The notes: generated from the letters alone by a model not told the origin. 21,214 nucleotides of DNA from DALYLB01 sp046154695 (GCA_046154695.1 JBJXFI010000045.1:1-21214), one strand, 5' to 3'. Counted from the stretch's first letter, positions 7,801 to 17,111 are shown. Translations and numbers: made by a program.

Positions 7801-10800
7801 CTACCGCTGAACGCCGGACAGGATGCGAACCTCGCCGGCCTCGCGGCGCGCGTTGGCGGCGCTGGCGGCGAAGGGGATGCCGAGAATCAGATCGGCAGCC
7901 TCGCCTCCGTTGATGTTACCGATGGCGATCGCCCCCCTGCCGAGAAGATCCCCCGAATCGGTTCCGTAAATCGAGAGGTCCGCGGCCCGGATCGAGAGAT
8001 CGGTGGCGCCGGTCATGGCGGCGCGCTCACCAAAGAATAGATAGACGGCGCCCGTCGGCGATCGCTTCGAATCGATGAGATCCGCGCCGGGCGCGCCCAT
8101 CGCGAGATCCGCCAGCCCGTCTCCCGAAAAATCTCCGAGCGTCACCGTCTCGCCGAGCGCATCAACGAACTGATCGCCTGTCGCACCCGCTCCGAAAATC
8201 AGCCAGTCCACGGTTCGCCCCTGGAAAGAGCCGCCGCCATAAAGGACGGAGACCTCTCCGACATTTGCGCGAGAATTGCCGGGACCGTCACCGCCGGGTG
8301 CGCCGATGGCGAGGTCGGCGCGCCCGTCCCCGTTGAGATCTCCCATCGAGACGGCCGCGCCGAATCGATCGCCGTCATCGATCCCGAACATCACCAGCGC
8401 GGCGATGGCGGCCAGCGGCTTCACGCCGCCGAGGGACTCGGCGCCCGGCACCAGGTAGACCGCGCCATTTCCCTTCGAATTATTGACGCCGACGCCGGGC
8501 GCGCCGACGGCGAAATCGACGAATTCATCGCCGTTGAAATTTCCGGCGGCGAGCGAGAAGCCGGCCTGCGCGCCGGCGGCGGCGCCCGTCGCGACGAAAT
8601 TGGCGGCGGAGGCATCGACGGTTCTCTGCAGGGAAGCGCCGCCGAAAAATCCATAGACGGCGCCGGCATCCACCTGCGCGGCTCCCGCGACGACGCTATC
8701 ATAAGCGGGCGCGCCCACCAGAAGATCCACCGCCGGCCCGTTCTTCGTGTGAAGGAAGCCCGTCGCGAGGGCCGCGCCGAAATTGTCGCTTCGGGCTCCG
8801 CCGAAGATGGTCGTTCCCGCGACGGCCGTGATCGAGGAGGAGCCGGCCGCAAGATTGCCCCAGACGGCGTAGACCTTTCCGGCATCGGGCTTCTCGGCGA
8901 CATTGGCGAGCGGAGCGCCGATGATCAGGTCATTCTTACCGTCTCCATTCAGATCGCCGATCGCGAGACTCGCCCCGAATCGATCGCCATCGGCCTCTCC
9001 GATCAGTTCGAGATCGGCCTTTTGCGGCAACAGGTCGATGGTTCCGCCCAGAGTCGTCTTGCCGAAGAAGACATAGACGCGGCCGGAGTCCGAGCCGGGA
9101 CTGTTCGCGCCGGGCGCGCCAATCGCGAGATCGGAGATTCCATCCCCGTTCACATCCCCCGTGGCCACGCTCGCCCCCAGCAGATCGCCATTCTCGACCG
9201 CGGTCGAGGCCGCTCCCGCCGCGCCGAGAATCGAAAACGGCGCGGGCTCCTTGTTCAATTCCCGCTGCACGTCGAGGACGGTGATCTGTACCTGTCTTGT
9301 CTCCAGGTGCGGCGGCGCCGTGTTGAGGGTGGCGGTGAAGGTGACGGTGTACCGTCCCGCCTGCGTGAAGTTCGGCATCCAGCTGAATCGGGTCACGCCG
9401 GCCGACGGATTCGCCATTCCCGCGCCATCGGGCAGGCCGGACGCGACGATCGCCATCGGCGCGGGCAATCCGGTCCCCGCGGTCATATCGAACTGCAGCG
9501 TCTGTCCTTCGCTGACTGTTCGGGCCGTCGGCACACCGAACAGGGGAACATCCGTGACCGTGATCCGCACCTCTTTGGTGTCGCTCAAGGGCGGATTCCC
9601 CGCATCGGTCACCTTGAACGAAATGTTATACACGCCGGCCTGGGAAAAGCCGGGTGTCCACCTGAACTGGGCCGTTGTCGGATTGAGCGATGTCAGCGTG
9701 GCTCCCGCGGGCGGATTCGATGCCGTGATCGCCAATCCCTGGGTCCCGTCGATATCCGACGCCGTCACATTGAAGCTCAGCGCCTGTCCCTCGTTGATCG
9801 TCTGGGGCCCCGGGACCGTCAACACCGGCGGATCATTGACCGTCCGGACCGTGATGACCACCAGTGCGATGTTGCTGTCCAGCTTGCCGTCGTTCACCTT
9901 GAACTGAAAACGGTCGATGCCCGCGAAATTGGCGTTCGGCTTGTAGGTCAGATTCGGAATCTGCCCCGAGAGAGCGCCGCTCGCCGGCTGAGAGACAAGC
10001 ATGAACGTGATCGGATCCCCGTCCGGGTCGCTGCCTTCGAGCCTGATATTGACCGAGGAATCCTCATCGATCGTCACAGCCTGTTCGTTCGCGATGGGCG
10101 GGCGATTGACATCCCTGATAATGAGGACGATATCGGCGGTCGTAGCGGCCCCCAGATTGTCGGTCGCGGTGATTTTGATCGCATATTCGCCCGCGCTCGT
10201 GAAGTTGGGCGCGAGACGCAGCGCATAGGCCACCGCCTGGGTCGAGAGCGTCCGGACGAAGGTCACGAAGCCCGGCGCCTGAATCCGCACCTCGACCTCC
10301 TGATTCGGATCCGGATCGTTGATGATCACCGGAATCTCCTGCGTCTTGCCCTCATCGATCTCGATCTTGGATTGAACCAGAATCGCCGGCGGACGGTTCT
10401 CGAGGCCGCCCGGCATCAGGACCGGCGGGATCTTCGTCGTTCCGCCGAGAACGCCCGGCACCGAAGAGCTCTGCGCGCGGTCCACGCGGCTGCTCGCGCG
10501 CTGAATGCTGACCTCCACCGAGACGCGCTCGCCGTCCTTGAGCGGAACAAAGCGCAGCACGTAACTGCCGTTGCCGTCAGTGAACGTCTCGCGGCCGCGG
10601 AAACTGACCAGGGCGCGAATGACCGGCGTCTTGCCGTCGCGCTCAAAGACGCGGCCGGAGATCGTCGTCGTGCTTCGCAGCACGGCCGCGAAATAGAAGC
10701 TGGTCACCTTGATCGCGCCCGACGCGGTTTCGATCACCTTCCCGTCGGCGGAGACCGCGGCCTGCGCGGCCTCCTGAATGAACCGCCCTTCGGCCGGATC

Positions 10801-12744
10801 GTACCTGAAAAGGATCGCCGGCGCGTTGGACGGAAAGTTATCCGTGTTCGGCAGAATCAGCTTCGCTCCCGGATTGAGGCTCACATTGAAGGGCGTGATC
10901 TGGACGATCGCCGTGCTGAAATATCCCACGGGCAGATCGACCGGCGTTCTTGCATTCTGCAGCGGCGTCAGCGCGATCGAACCGAACGTCGCGCCGGTCG
11001 GAAAGTTCGCGGCGGCGTTTCCGGGCACTTCGAGCTTGAACTCTCCCGTCTGAATCGTTATCGGCGTCGGCTGGGCGGCGGGCGCCATTGACGCTGGGAC
11101 GGCTGCCTGCTTGAACGCCGCCCCCATCGCCGATCCGCCGCCGAAGCCCGCCAGGCTGGAGCCGCCGCTGCCCACCGTCGCGCTCGACCCGGTCGATTGC
11201 TGCAGTGCGATCGGACGCGAGAACTGGTTGTCCTTGCTGGTGGTCGCCGTGATCTTCAGGCCCACCTTGGGATAGGGCGGATTGGTGCCGATCGTGCCGC
11301 CGTCCACCTCGACCGACTGCACCCCCTGCGGCACATCCGGAAGCACAAACGCGCCGTCGCCATTGGTCATCGTCAAAATGCTCGTCCCGGTCAATTTGAC
11401 CTGCACGCCGATCAGCGGCTGGCGCGACGTATTCTCGACCGTCCCGCTGATCGAGGTGCGAACCGGCAGAACGCTCGTGCTGACTCCTTCTCCCATGGCC
11501 GTGCGAACGCTCACGGTTCCGGTCTCGACGCCGAAGGGAACCATCACCGTCAGGGTCGTCGATGTCGCCGATACCACATCCGCGTCCAGGCCCGAAATCC
11601 GGACCAGGTTGTCCGCCGGGTTGGTCGAAAAGCCATTGCCATTGATGATCAACTGCTGGCCGGCCAGGGCCGAGGTCGCGCCAAACCCGCTGACCTGCGG
11701 CGGCAGCGGACCCGATACTCCCGCAATCTCGACCTCCGACAGATTCGAGGCGGAATATCCCGCAGCCGTCACCGACACCTGACAGATCCCCCGCCCGAGC
11801 AGGCTGCGCGGAATCTCCGCGTTGATCTGATCCAATCCGACAAGATCGGGCTGCCGCCCGGCAAAGATGGGCGTGATCTCATTTCCGCCGATCAGGAGCC
11901 GTATGTTCTCATTGACGTTGCCGTCGCCATTGTCATCGTTCGCGCGCCGTATGCCGGTTAAAAACAGGATCAGGAAGATCCGCTCCCCGTCCGGTCCGAG
12001 GTCGATCGGCTTCGTCACGAATCGATTGACCTGCGCGTTGAACTGATACAGGGACTCGGTCGTCTGCGTCCCGTTCGATTTGACTCTCAAAATCGTCGCG
12101 GCGGGAACCCCACGACCATTGGCGTTGGCGGTAAAGACCGACGGAGCGACCTGCACCATCTGCACCGTCCCATTCGAGATGGTTCCGTCTCCCGATTTGA
12201 CCACCACATTCGCCACCCCCGTCTCGGTGGCGGCGGGCATCAGATAATTGACCTGGGTCGCCGACACAAAAAAGAGGCCCGCCCGCCTCCCGTTCACCTC
12301 GACCGTGGTCCCGGCCAACTGGGTCGGGAGCTGGACGCCCGGCGTGCTCGGATCCGCATCCGAGGCGACGGCCGTCTGGGTCGCCAGTTGCGCGCCAAAC
12401 GCCGCGACGATCGAATCCGGCGCCAACGAAACCGATTCAAAACTCGCCGCGGAGACCGTCGTCACCGGCGTGGAGCTGATGTCAAAGGCCGCCGCCATCG
12501 AAACCCGGTGCGCCGCCGTGAAAGGCGCGGTGACCAGCGCCTCGCCCGCCCGCCCGCCCGCCCCCATGCGCGGCATCTCGCCCCATTGCGCCGCGGTCAC
12601 GCCGATTCCGATAGCGATCCCTCCCGCACAGATCATCGCGCAACCCATCGCGCAGCTTATCGCGAGGATGGATCGGCGGCGGACTGCCCGCGAAAGCGTC
12701 CCTAAAATCCGAATATCGGATCGACCAACACGGCGTGAATACAT
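7801..12744 (-). CDS. Giant secreted multidomain protein with seven-bladed FG-GAP propeller
   Basis: The 1647-residue product starts at ATG 12744. A basic Arg-rich n-region (1-24) and a hydrophobic segment (about 25-50) form a long signal peptide or anchor. Approximate modules: 105-340, resembling TIGR03437 (APDSIVAAFG, VEVNGRRAGLFFVSATQVNYLMPA); 343-425, IPT/TIG; 425-505, carboxypeptidase-regulatory-like (SISGTVENTSRQPL); 530-565, a Gly/Ser/Ala/Pro-rich linker; 565-690, beta-rich; 693-775, a second regulatory-like domain (ISGRVFERDGKTP); 780-1165, four cadherin/Ig-like domains (NRPP, NDPPV, INEGQ, TVSEGQ boundaries); 1180-1640, seven FG-GAP repeats. Integrin-type calcium loops (DxNGDGxxD or close) are intact in repeats 1, 2 and 5, nearly so in 6, and degenerate in 3, 4 and 7. 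There is no C-terminal sorting signal. A role in adhesion or matrix binding is inference. It is monocistronic; the open frame continues upstream to 12957, but the strong ribosome binding site fixes the start. Confidence 0.9.
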   Translation of the reverse strand: MYSRRVGRSDIRILGTLSRAVRRRSILAISCAMGCAMICAGGIAIGIGVTAAQWGEMPRMGAGGRAGEALVTAPFTAAHRVSMAAAFDISSTPVTTVSAASFESVSLAPDSIVAAFGAQLATQTAVASDADPSTPGVQLPTQLAGTTVEVNGRRAGLFFVSATQVNYLMPAATETGVANVVVKSGDGTISNGTVQMVQVAPSVFTANANGRGVPAATILRVKSNGTQTTESLYQFNAQVNRFVTKPIDLGPDGERIFLILFLTGIRRANDDNGDGNVNENIRLLIGGNEITPIFAGRQPDLVGLDQINAEIPRSLLGRGICQVSVTAAGYSASNLSEVEIAGVSGPLPPQVSGFGATSALAGQQLIINGNGFSTNPADNLVRISGLDADVVSATSTTLTVMVPFGVETGTVSVRTAMGEGVSTSVLPVRTSISGTVENTSRQPLIGVQVKLTGTSILTMTNGDGAFVLPDVPQGVQSVEVDGGTIGTNPPYPKVGLKITATTSKDNQFSRPIALQQSTGSSATVGSGGSSLAGFGGGSAMGAAFKQAAVPASMAPAAQPTPITIQTGEFKLEVPGNAAANFPTGATFGSIALTPLQNARTPVDLPVGYFSTAIVQITPFNVSLNPGAKLILPNTDNFPSNAPAILFRYDPAEGRFIQEAAQAAVSADGKVIETASGAIKVTSFYFAAVLRSTTTISGRVFERDGKTPVIRALVSFRGRETFTDGNGSYVLRFVPLKDGERVSVEVSIQRASSRVDRAQSSSVPGVLGGTTKIPPVLMPGGLENRPPAILVQSKIEIDEGKTQEIPVIINDPDPNQEVEVRIQAPGFVTFVRTLSTQAVAYALRLAPNFTSAGEYAIKITATDNLGAATTADIVLIIRDVNRPPIANEQAVTIDEDSSVNIRLEGSDPDGDPITFMLVSQPASGALSGQIPNLTYKPNANFAGIDRFQFKVNDGKLDSNIALVVITVRTVNDPPVLTVPGPQTINEGQALSFNVTASDIDGTQGLAITASNPPAGATLTSLNPTTAQFRWTPGFSQAGVYNISFKVTDAGNPPLSDTKEVRITVTDVPLFGVPTARTVSEGQTLQFDMTAGTGLPAPMAIVASGLPDGAGMANPSAGVTRFSWMPNFTQAGRYTVTFTATLNTAPPHLETRQVQITVLDVQRELNKEPAPFSILGAAGAASTAVENGDLLGASVATGDVNGDGISDLAIGAPGANSPGSDSGRVYVFFGKTTLGGTIDLLPQKADLELIGEADGDRFGASLAIGDLNGDGKNDLIIGAPLANVAEKPDAGKVYAVWGNLAAGSSSITAVAGTTIFGGARSDNFGAALATGFLHTKNGPAVDLLVGAPAYDSVVAGAAQVDAGAVYGFFGGASLQRTVDASAANFVATGAAAGAQAGFSLAAGNFNGDEFVDFAVGAPGVGVNNSKGNGAVYLVPGAESLGGVKPLAAIAALVMFGIDDGDRFGAAVSMGDLNGDGRADLAIGAPGGDGPGNSRANVGEVSVLYGGGSFQGRTVDWLIFGAGATGDQFVDALGETVTLGDFSGDGLADLAMGAPGADLIDSKRSPTGAVYLFFGERAAMTGATDLSIRAADLSIYGTDSGDLLGRGAIAIGNINGGEAADLILGIPFAASAANARREAGEVRILSGVQR

Positions 12745-13112
12745 AGTGACCTCCAAATACAAACCGCGCACCTCCCCCCATCGACGGAGCGCGTGCGGGC
12801 GACAAGCTGGCAAGTAACGAAAGAATCCAGGATCGGAATTGTCGGGGCGTAATTCGGGGACGAAATGTAAGGCACTCGACTTTTGGAGAGAACGCGAACT
12901 CTGGCGTAACTCAATCAGGAAGCTGAACGATGCGGCCGGTCGGAGGAGCTTTCCCACACTTCAGCACAATTCATTAATGTGAGCCATCCAGCACACATCC
13001 CCAAGTATATCCGTCCTCGTGTCCGATGCAAGCATGAATATGAAGCAATCTTTTTTCAGAACGGCTCAGATTCCAAAAACGGAGGGAAATATGCCCGGAA
13101 TCCGGGGCGGGC
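12745..13112. other. Intergenic leader of the giant gene
   Basis: About 370 bp separate the giant gene from the terminator of the DUF1501 gene. This stretch should hold the promoter and 5' leader of the giant gene on the minus strand. No convincing -35/-10 pair, known riboswitch or conserved coding frame could be picked out by eye. A check for the c-di-GMP-I riboswitch core was negative. Confidence 0.5.
12749..12754 (-). promoter_or_regulatory. Ribosome binding site of the giant gene
   Basis: Read on the minus strand, GGAGGT stands 4 nt before ATG 12744. It decides between this start and the 71-codon longer open frame beginning at 12957. The extra upstream residues look like translated leader, whereas the protein after 12744 begins with a basic n-region followed by a hydrophobic stretch. 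Confidence 0.8.
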
Positions 13113-13149
13113 AAAAAAAATTGAGAGTCGATGCGGTCTCGACTCTCAT
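13113..13149 (-). terminator. Intrinsic terminator of the DUF1800-DUF1501 operon
   Basis: On the minus strand a 9-10 bp stem (GAGAGTCGA at 13147-13139 and TCGACTCTC at 13131-13123, loop of 7 nt) is followed after two bases by eight consecutive T (complement of A 13113-13120). It lies 66 bp beyond the DUF1501 stop. This is the clearest Rho-independent terminator in the window. Confidence 0.88.
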
Positions 13150-13214
13150 TCAAATACAGCTACAGGCTCTCTTCGGAGGTAAGCGTCGGAAAAACATGGA
13201 CGGGAGCTGTGCGC

Positions 13215-14480
13215 TCACGTCCGAACCAGCCCCAAAAAGTTGGCCGGGGCGGCCTGATACCCCGGAAAGACCGCGCTCAGGTTCGCGACGCCGAGGTGAG
13301 ACCGGGCGATCTCGCCGAAGACGTCGCGAAAATCGGTCGTGAGCGCCAGGTCGCGGCCCTCGTAGAGCTGATTCGATTTCAGGCCCGGCCACTTGCCATG
13401 GACCTTTCCACCCTTGATCGCGCCGCCGAGGGCGAACATCACGCTGGCATGGCCATGATCGGTTCCCCGGTTGCCGTTCTCTTTCGCCGTGCGCCCGAAT
13501 TCGGTCATGCTCAGAATGACGACGTCATCGGCATGCTCCTTCAGGTCGGCATGGAGGGCGGCGAGGCCCTGAGAGAACTCGGTCAGCCGCTGAACGAGCT
13601 GCGGGAGTTCGTTGGCGTGCGTATCCCAGCCGCCGGTATCGGTGAAGGCGACTTCGAGCCCGATGTCGGATTTGACGAGCTGTGCGATTTGTCGCATGCG
13701 ATTTCCGAAGGGGCCGCGGGGATAGTCGGCGCCCGGCAGCGGTTGATATTGCGCCGGATTGACGCGTTTGAGCGTCTTGACGGCCTCGAAGGTTTCGCGC
13801 CCCGTTCCGCGCAGGGCGTCATTGGCCGTCTGGGCGTACATGGCCTCGAAACCGCCCTGCACGGCCTGTCCCATCTCGCCGCCGCCGGTGCGAAGCGCGA
13901 ATTCGCTGATGCTGTTCATCGCGATGACGCCGGCCTTGCCCTGCATCGCGCGCGGCATGGTCGCTCCCATCGAAATGCCCCGGAAAAGCGACGGCCTCGG
14001 ATCCGGCGCGGCGGCCAGCAGCCGGTTGAGCCAGCCGTCGGTCGTGCTCTTCACGCCCGGCGTCGCCGACTCCATATAATCCTGGGCATCGAAATGGGAG
14101 CGGGTATTGTCGGGCGAGCCGACGGCATGAACGATCGCCAGTTGTCCCGCGTCATAGATCGGCTTGAACGGCGCCAGCGACGGATGCAGTCCGAAAAAAC
14201 CGTCCAGATCGATCGCGGCGGGCTGATTCGGACTCCCGCCGCCCGGCCGCTGAATCGCGATGCTCGGCCGCAGGTTGTAATAGTCCTGTTCCCCATACGG
14301 AACGACCGCGTTCAACCCATCCATCGCCCCGCGCTGGAAGATCGCGATCAGGATCTTTCGCCGCCCGCCCTTTGTATTCGCCTGCGCCAAGGCGCGCGTC
14401 AGAAAGGACGGGGCGGCCGTCATGGCTCCCAGCCCCGCCAGGGCGATCCCCCCGTTTCTCAGAAAATATCGTCTGCGCAT
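13215..14480 (-). CDS. Tat-exported DUF1501 protein
   Basis: The 421-residue protein matches DUF1501, secreted proteins distantly related to the alkaline phosphatase/sulfatase fold; their reaction is not established. It opens with a twin-arginine signal (RRRYFLRNGGIALAGLGAM) and an Ala-rich cleavage region near ALAQA (about residue 34), so it should be exported folded, perhaps with a cofactor. Recognisable family blocks are FQRGAMDGLNAVVPYGEQDYY, the D-G-F-F-G-L-H-P segment, FTDTGGWDTHANE and LSMTEFGRTAKENGNRGTDHG, whose Asp, Glu and His residues are candidate metal or active-site positions. The ATG at 14480 follows GGGAGG (complement of 14485-14490) at 4 nt. It lies 18 bp downstream of the DUF1800 gene and is followed by a strong terminator. 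DUF1501 and DUF1800 genes are commonly adjacent in Acidobacteriota, Planctomycetota and others, which implies joint action. Confidence 0.93.
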   Translation of the reverse strand: MRRRYFLRNGGIALAGLGAMTAAPSFLTRALAQANTKGGRRKILIAIFQRGAMDGLNAVVPYGEQDYYNLRPSIAIQRPGGGSPNQPAAIDLDGFFGLHPSLAPFKPIYDAGQLAIVHAVGSPDNTRSHFDAQDYMESATPGVKSTTDGWLNRLLAAAPDPRPSLFRGISMGATMPRAMQGKAGVIAMNSISEFALRTGGGEMGQAVQGGFEAMYAQTANDALRGTGRETFEAVKTLKRVNPAQYQPLPGADYPRGPFGNRMRQIAQLVKSDIGLEVAFTDTGGWDTHANELPQLVQRLTEFSQGLAALHADLKEHADDVVILSMTEFGRTAKENGNRGTDHGHASVMFALGGAIKGGKVHGKWPGLKSNQLYEGRDLALTTDFRDVFGEIARSHLGVANLSAVFPGYQAAPANFLGLVRT

Positions 14481-14498
14481 CGGGCCTCCCTTCTCCTA

Positions 14499-16412
14499 TT
14501 ACTGTCGTTGAAACTCCGGCGATCCCAGGATCAATCCGACGACTTTGGCTCCCGCGGCGGGCCTGTCGAGAGCGGCAATCCGTGCTTCGTTCAGGCTCTT
14601 GTCGATCGTGGCGCGCGTCTGCGGAGAGACCTCGCCCCGCAGCAGCAGCCGGAGGTAATGATCGACCAATTGGGGAGTCCCGGCCGCGGTCTCGGGGGGC
14701 GCCAGCGTGACGCGTGTTCCCGGGATGCGATTGGCGGCCAGCGCGAGCGCGAAATTCATCCGCTGCAACAGCGCGCCCGAGTTGACCCAGTGCTCGGCCA
14801 TGTCGGGATAGCCGGTCGGCGGCTGGGCAAGAAACAATCCCTCTCCCATCTGCGCCATCCACCGATGAAATTGCGGGCCTCCGTTGGTCTCGGCGCCGAT
14901 CGCCCGGACGGCGCTGACCGTCATCTCGAAAGGCGTCTTGATCTTGGCCCGATAATTTTCCGGCGCCCAGAACTCCCGCGCCTTGAACATCGTCAGCAGC
15001 ACCTGCCGGAGATCGCCCTCCGTCTTGCGGAAGGTCTCCGCCATCCGATCAACCAGCGCTCCCGGCGGTTCATCCGCCACGAATTTCCGCGCCAGCTTGG
15101 TCGAAATGTGCCTCGCCGTCGAGGGATGCCTCGCCAGCAGACGAATGACGTCATATCCATCGCGCACCCCGCCGCCGGGCGCGATCTTCTTCCCAAGAAC
15201 GACCTTCTCGCCGTCATCGTGAATTCTCGGGTTGAATTGGAAATCGCCTCCGCCTCGCGGATTCCGCAGCGTCCACCCGGTGAAGCACCGGGCGACCTCC
15301 TGCACGTCCTTCTGTGTGTATCCGCCGTCCACACCGAGCGTATGGAGCTCCATAATCTCGCGGGCATAATTTTCGTTCAATCCGCGGGGCGGCCGCCTGA
15401 CAAGCCCCTGCCTGGCGAGCGCCTGATTGCTGAGCGGTGGCTGGGCGGTCTCATTTTGCATCCGGCCCTCGTTCATGCGGTCATTCGTAAGTCCGCCGGG
15501 CGCGCGGCCGCCGGGGGCGGTCCGTCCCCGCAGCGCTTCCAGACGATCGAAGCCGCGATCTCGCCGCCTGTTCGGCGGAATCAGATCCCCTTTCCGCCGC
15601 AGATCCGCCGCCGCCTCCGGCGCGGCGCTCATCCAGTTGTCCAGATAAAAGAGCATCGCCGGGCTTTCCGCCGTGGCCTTCAGCAGGTTCTCGAACTTCC
15701 CGAAGACCCGCGGCCGAATCACGTCGCGCTCGTACGCGGTGGTCAGAATCCGATCCGCCCCCTTTTGCGCGAAGATGTTGAAATGATTGAACCAGAAATC
15801 GGTCATGACCTCCTGCAACTGCCGCTCGCTGTAAGCCGCGCGTAAAATTCGCGCCTGCTGCAGCTCCTGAACGACCATCTGCTGGGGCTTATATCCCATC
15901 TCGGCCATGGCCTGCCGATACTCCCGAATCTTCCGTATATTTTCCGCCGACTCCTTCGCCTGTGTCGAATCCTGCATCACGGTTCCCGGCGGAACCCGCG
16001 GGGGCGTCCCGGGCGTCGGAAGCTCGATGCCGCGCGCCTTCAATGCTCCCCGGAGAACTATCGGCGGAGGATACGACCGGGCCAGGTCGGCGACACTCAT
16101 ATGGATGCTCTCCAGGCTCTTCAATCTCTCCGCGAGCATCTGGTCGGAGATTCGCTCCGGATGCATCTGCTCGTCCAGGAACTTCTCCCACCCCTGCTTC
16201 CGAACGCGCTCAAGATCGCCTGGACGAATTCCATACGTTACCCGGTCGAGCAGGTGCGCCACCTTCTGCTCCTGCGTTAAATTTCGGACTTCGCCCTTCA
16301 CCCTGCCCTTCTCCGCCTTCATCTCCTGCGCCAGACTGATCGGTGAACTGAAACCGAGCAGCCCGACCAGCAGCCCCGCTATAACTCTCCTCACGGCGAA
16401 TCGTTTCTTCAT
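14499..16412 (-). CDS. Secreted DUF1800 protein
   Basis: The 637-residue protein belongs to DUF1800 (function unknown), the usual partner of DUF1501. A Sec signal peptide is visible (MKKRFAVRRVIAGLLVGLLG, cleavage near SLAQE, about residue 30). The family blocks include HLLDRVTYGIRPGD near the N-terminus, ERQLQEVMTDFWFNHFNIF in the middle, NENYAREIMELHTLGVDGGY and DVQEVARCFTGWT, and a C-terminal QPPTGYPD segment. Between about residues 280 and 345 there is an Arg/Gly/Pro-rich insert of low complexity that is probably a flexible loop. The start is ATG 16412 with GAGGGG (complement of 16416-16421); the 26-codon upstream extension lacks signal-peptide character. It is the first gene of the two-gene operon with DUF1501. 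Confidence 0.92.
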   Translation of the reverse strand: MKKRFAVRRVIAGLLVGLLGFSSPISLAQEMKAEKGRVKGEVRNLTQEQKVAHLLDRVTYGIRPGDLERVRKQGWEKFLDEQMHPERISDQMLAERLKSLESIHMSVADLARSYPPPIVLRGALKARGIELPTPGTPPRVPPGTVMQDSTQAKESAENIRKIREYRQAMAEMGYKPQQMVVQELQQARILRAAYSERQLQEVMTDFWFNHFNIFAQKGADRILTTAYERDVIRPRVFGKFENLLKATAESPAMLFYLDNWMSAAPEAAADLRRKGDLIPPNRRRDRGFDRLEALRGRTAPGGRAPGGLTNDRMNEGRMQNETAQPPLSNQALARQGLVRRPPRGLNENYAREIMELHTLGVDGGYTQKDVQEVARCFTGWTLRNPRGGGDFQFNPRIHDDGEKVVLGKKIAPGGGVRDGYDVIRLLARHPSTARHISTKLARKFVADEPPGALVDRMAETFRKTEGDLRQVLLTMFKAREFWAPENYRAKIKTPFEMTVSAVRAIGAETNGGPQFHRWMAQMGEGLFLAQPPTGYPDMAEHWVNSGALLQRMNFALALAANRIPGTRVTLAPPETAAGTPQLVDHYLRLLLRGEVSPQTRATIDKSLNEARIAALDRPAAGAKVVGLILGSPEFQRQ

Positions 16413-16490
16413 GATCCCCTCTCGAACTCCATCCGGTTTCTGACTCCCCCGGACCCTCTCTCGAAATCGAAACAGAAAAGATTGGGACAA

Positions 16491-16564
16491 ACCACAATGA
16501 TACGAAGAACACGTAGAGAAGCATCCCTCTCTCTTCTTCCGGTCTTTCTTCGCGATCCTCGTGG
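16491..16564. repeat. Imperfect inverted repeat upstream of DUF1800
   Basis: The left arm (16491-16512, beginning ACCACAATGATACGAAGAAC) pairs imperfectly with the right arm (16542-16564, whose complement begins GCCACGAGGATCGCGAAGAA). It lies 79-152 bp upstream of the DUF1800 start and would be part of the promoter or leader region. By recollection it resembles dispersed ACCACGAAG-type hairpins that occur between genes in related genomes. Confidence 0.5.
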
Positions 16565-16670
16565 CTCATACGATTGCGAATGACATGCGATTAGAGGCGC
16601 CCGGCATGGGCTTGGCTGGAAAACTTTTGCGAATTCTGATTAAGGCGAATTAAGGAAGGCTAAAATAAGG

Positions 16671-16833
16671 AATGGCTGCCCTGTTGCGTATGGCCTCCCC
16701 CAAGAACCATACGCAACCTGACAGCCATCCTATCTCGTCGGCGATCAATGTCCCCCAACATATCCCGCCTCAAGAGTTACCTAAACTGCTGAAGCATTGC
16801 TTGTCGACGAGCATAATCGCAATGGTCGTGCCA
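16671..16833. repeat. 163-bp duplicated hairpin element, copy A
   Basis: This copy matches 17301-17463 base for base with no indel. The first 136 bp differ at 12 sites, and similarity then decays. A strong hairpin occupies 16674-16726: an 11-bp perfect stem (GTTGCGTATGG and its complement), a 2x2 internal loop and a further pairing block. The 13-nt loop CCTCCCCCAAGAA reads TTCTTGGGGGAGG on the minus strand. A 71-codon open frame on the plus strand (16672-16887) and a minus-strand frame ending DKQCFSSLGNS both cross the element. Neither is clearly a gene. Confidence 0.8.
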
Positions 16834-17111
16834 CAACGCCGGAGCCTCTCGCAGCTTTCACATATCTTGCTGATAATAAAGCAGTAAAGTTACACCTACG
16901 AATTTTCCCGCCCGTTTTGTAGGCGCCTTCAGCGACAAAAGATGAATGGTAACGATACGACATCCGGCGCTCTCTGTTCGTTTTCCCCGCAAAGGAGCAT
17001 GCTTCAGTCTGGAAAGGGCTGAAAATATGCATTTTCGGCTGTTCGGTTTTCGACTTTCACCGATTGATGGCGGATGCGCCCTGATTCGCGACATCGTCCG
17101 CGGCTCGTCAA

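Noticed and set aside
8749..11091. 780-codon plus-strand open frame inside the giant gene
   Set aside because: Arg/Gly-rich antisense translation of the cadherin/FG-GAP repeats, with no domain features.
12745..13112. Riboswitch or c-di-GMP aptamer upstream of the giant secreted protein
   Set aside because: The conserved core sequences of known aptamers were not found when reading the minus strand.
13131..15845. 904-codon plus-strand open frame across DUF1501/DUF1800
   Set aside because: Antisense shadow of two recognisable families; its length only reflects GC-rich codon use on the other strand.
16655..16726. Intrinsic terminators at the two element hairpins (minus strand)
   Set aside because: The T-rich runs lie about 8 nt from the stem base and are broken, and no gene end is securely placed upstream.
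16672..16887. 71-codon ORF (MAALLRMASPKNH...) repeated at 17302 as a small-protein family
   Set aside because: Base-for-base similarity without indels is explained by the duplicated element; the second copy lacks a ribosome binding site, the frames diverge after 45 codons, and the first 19 codons coincide with the hairpin. Kept only as an alternative for the element.
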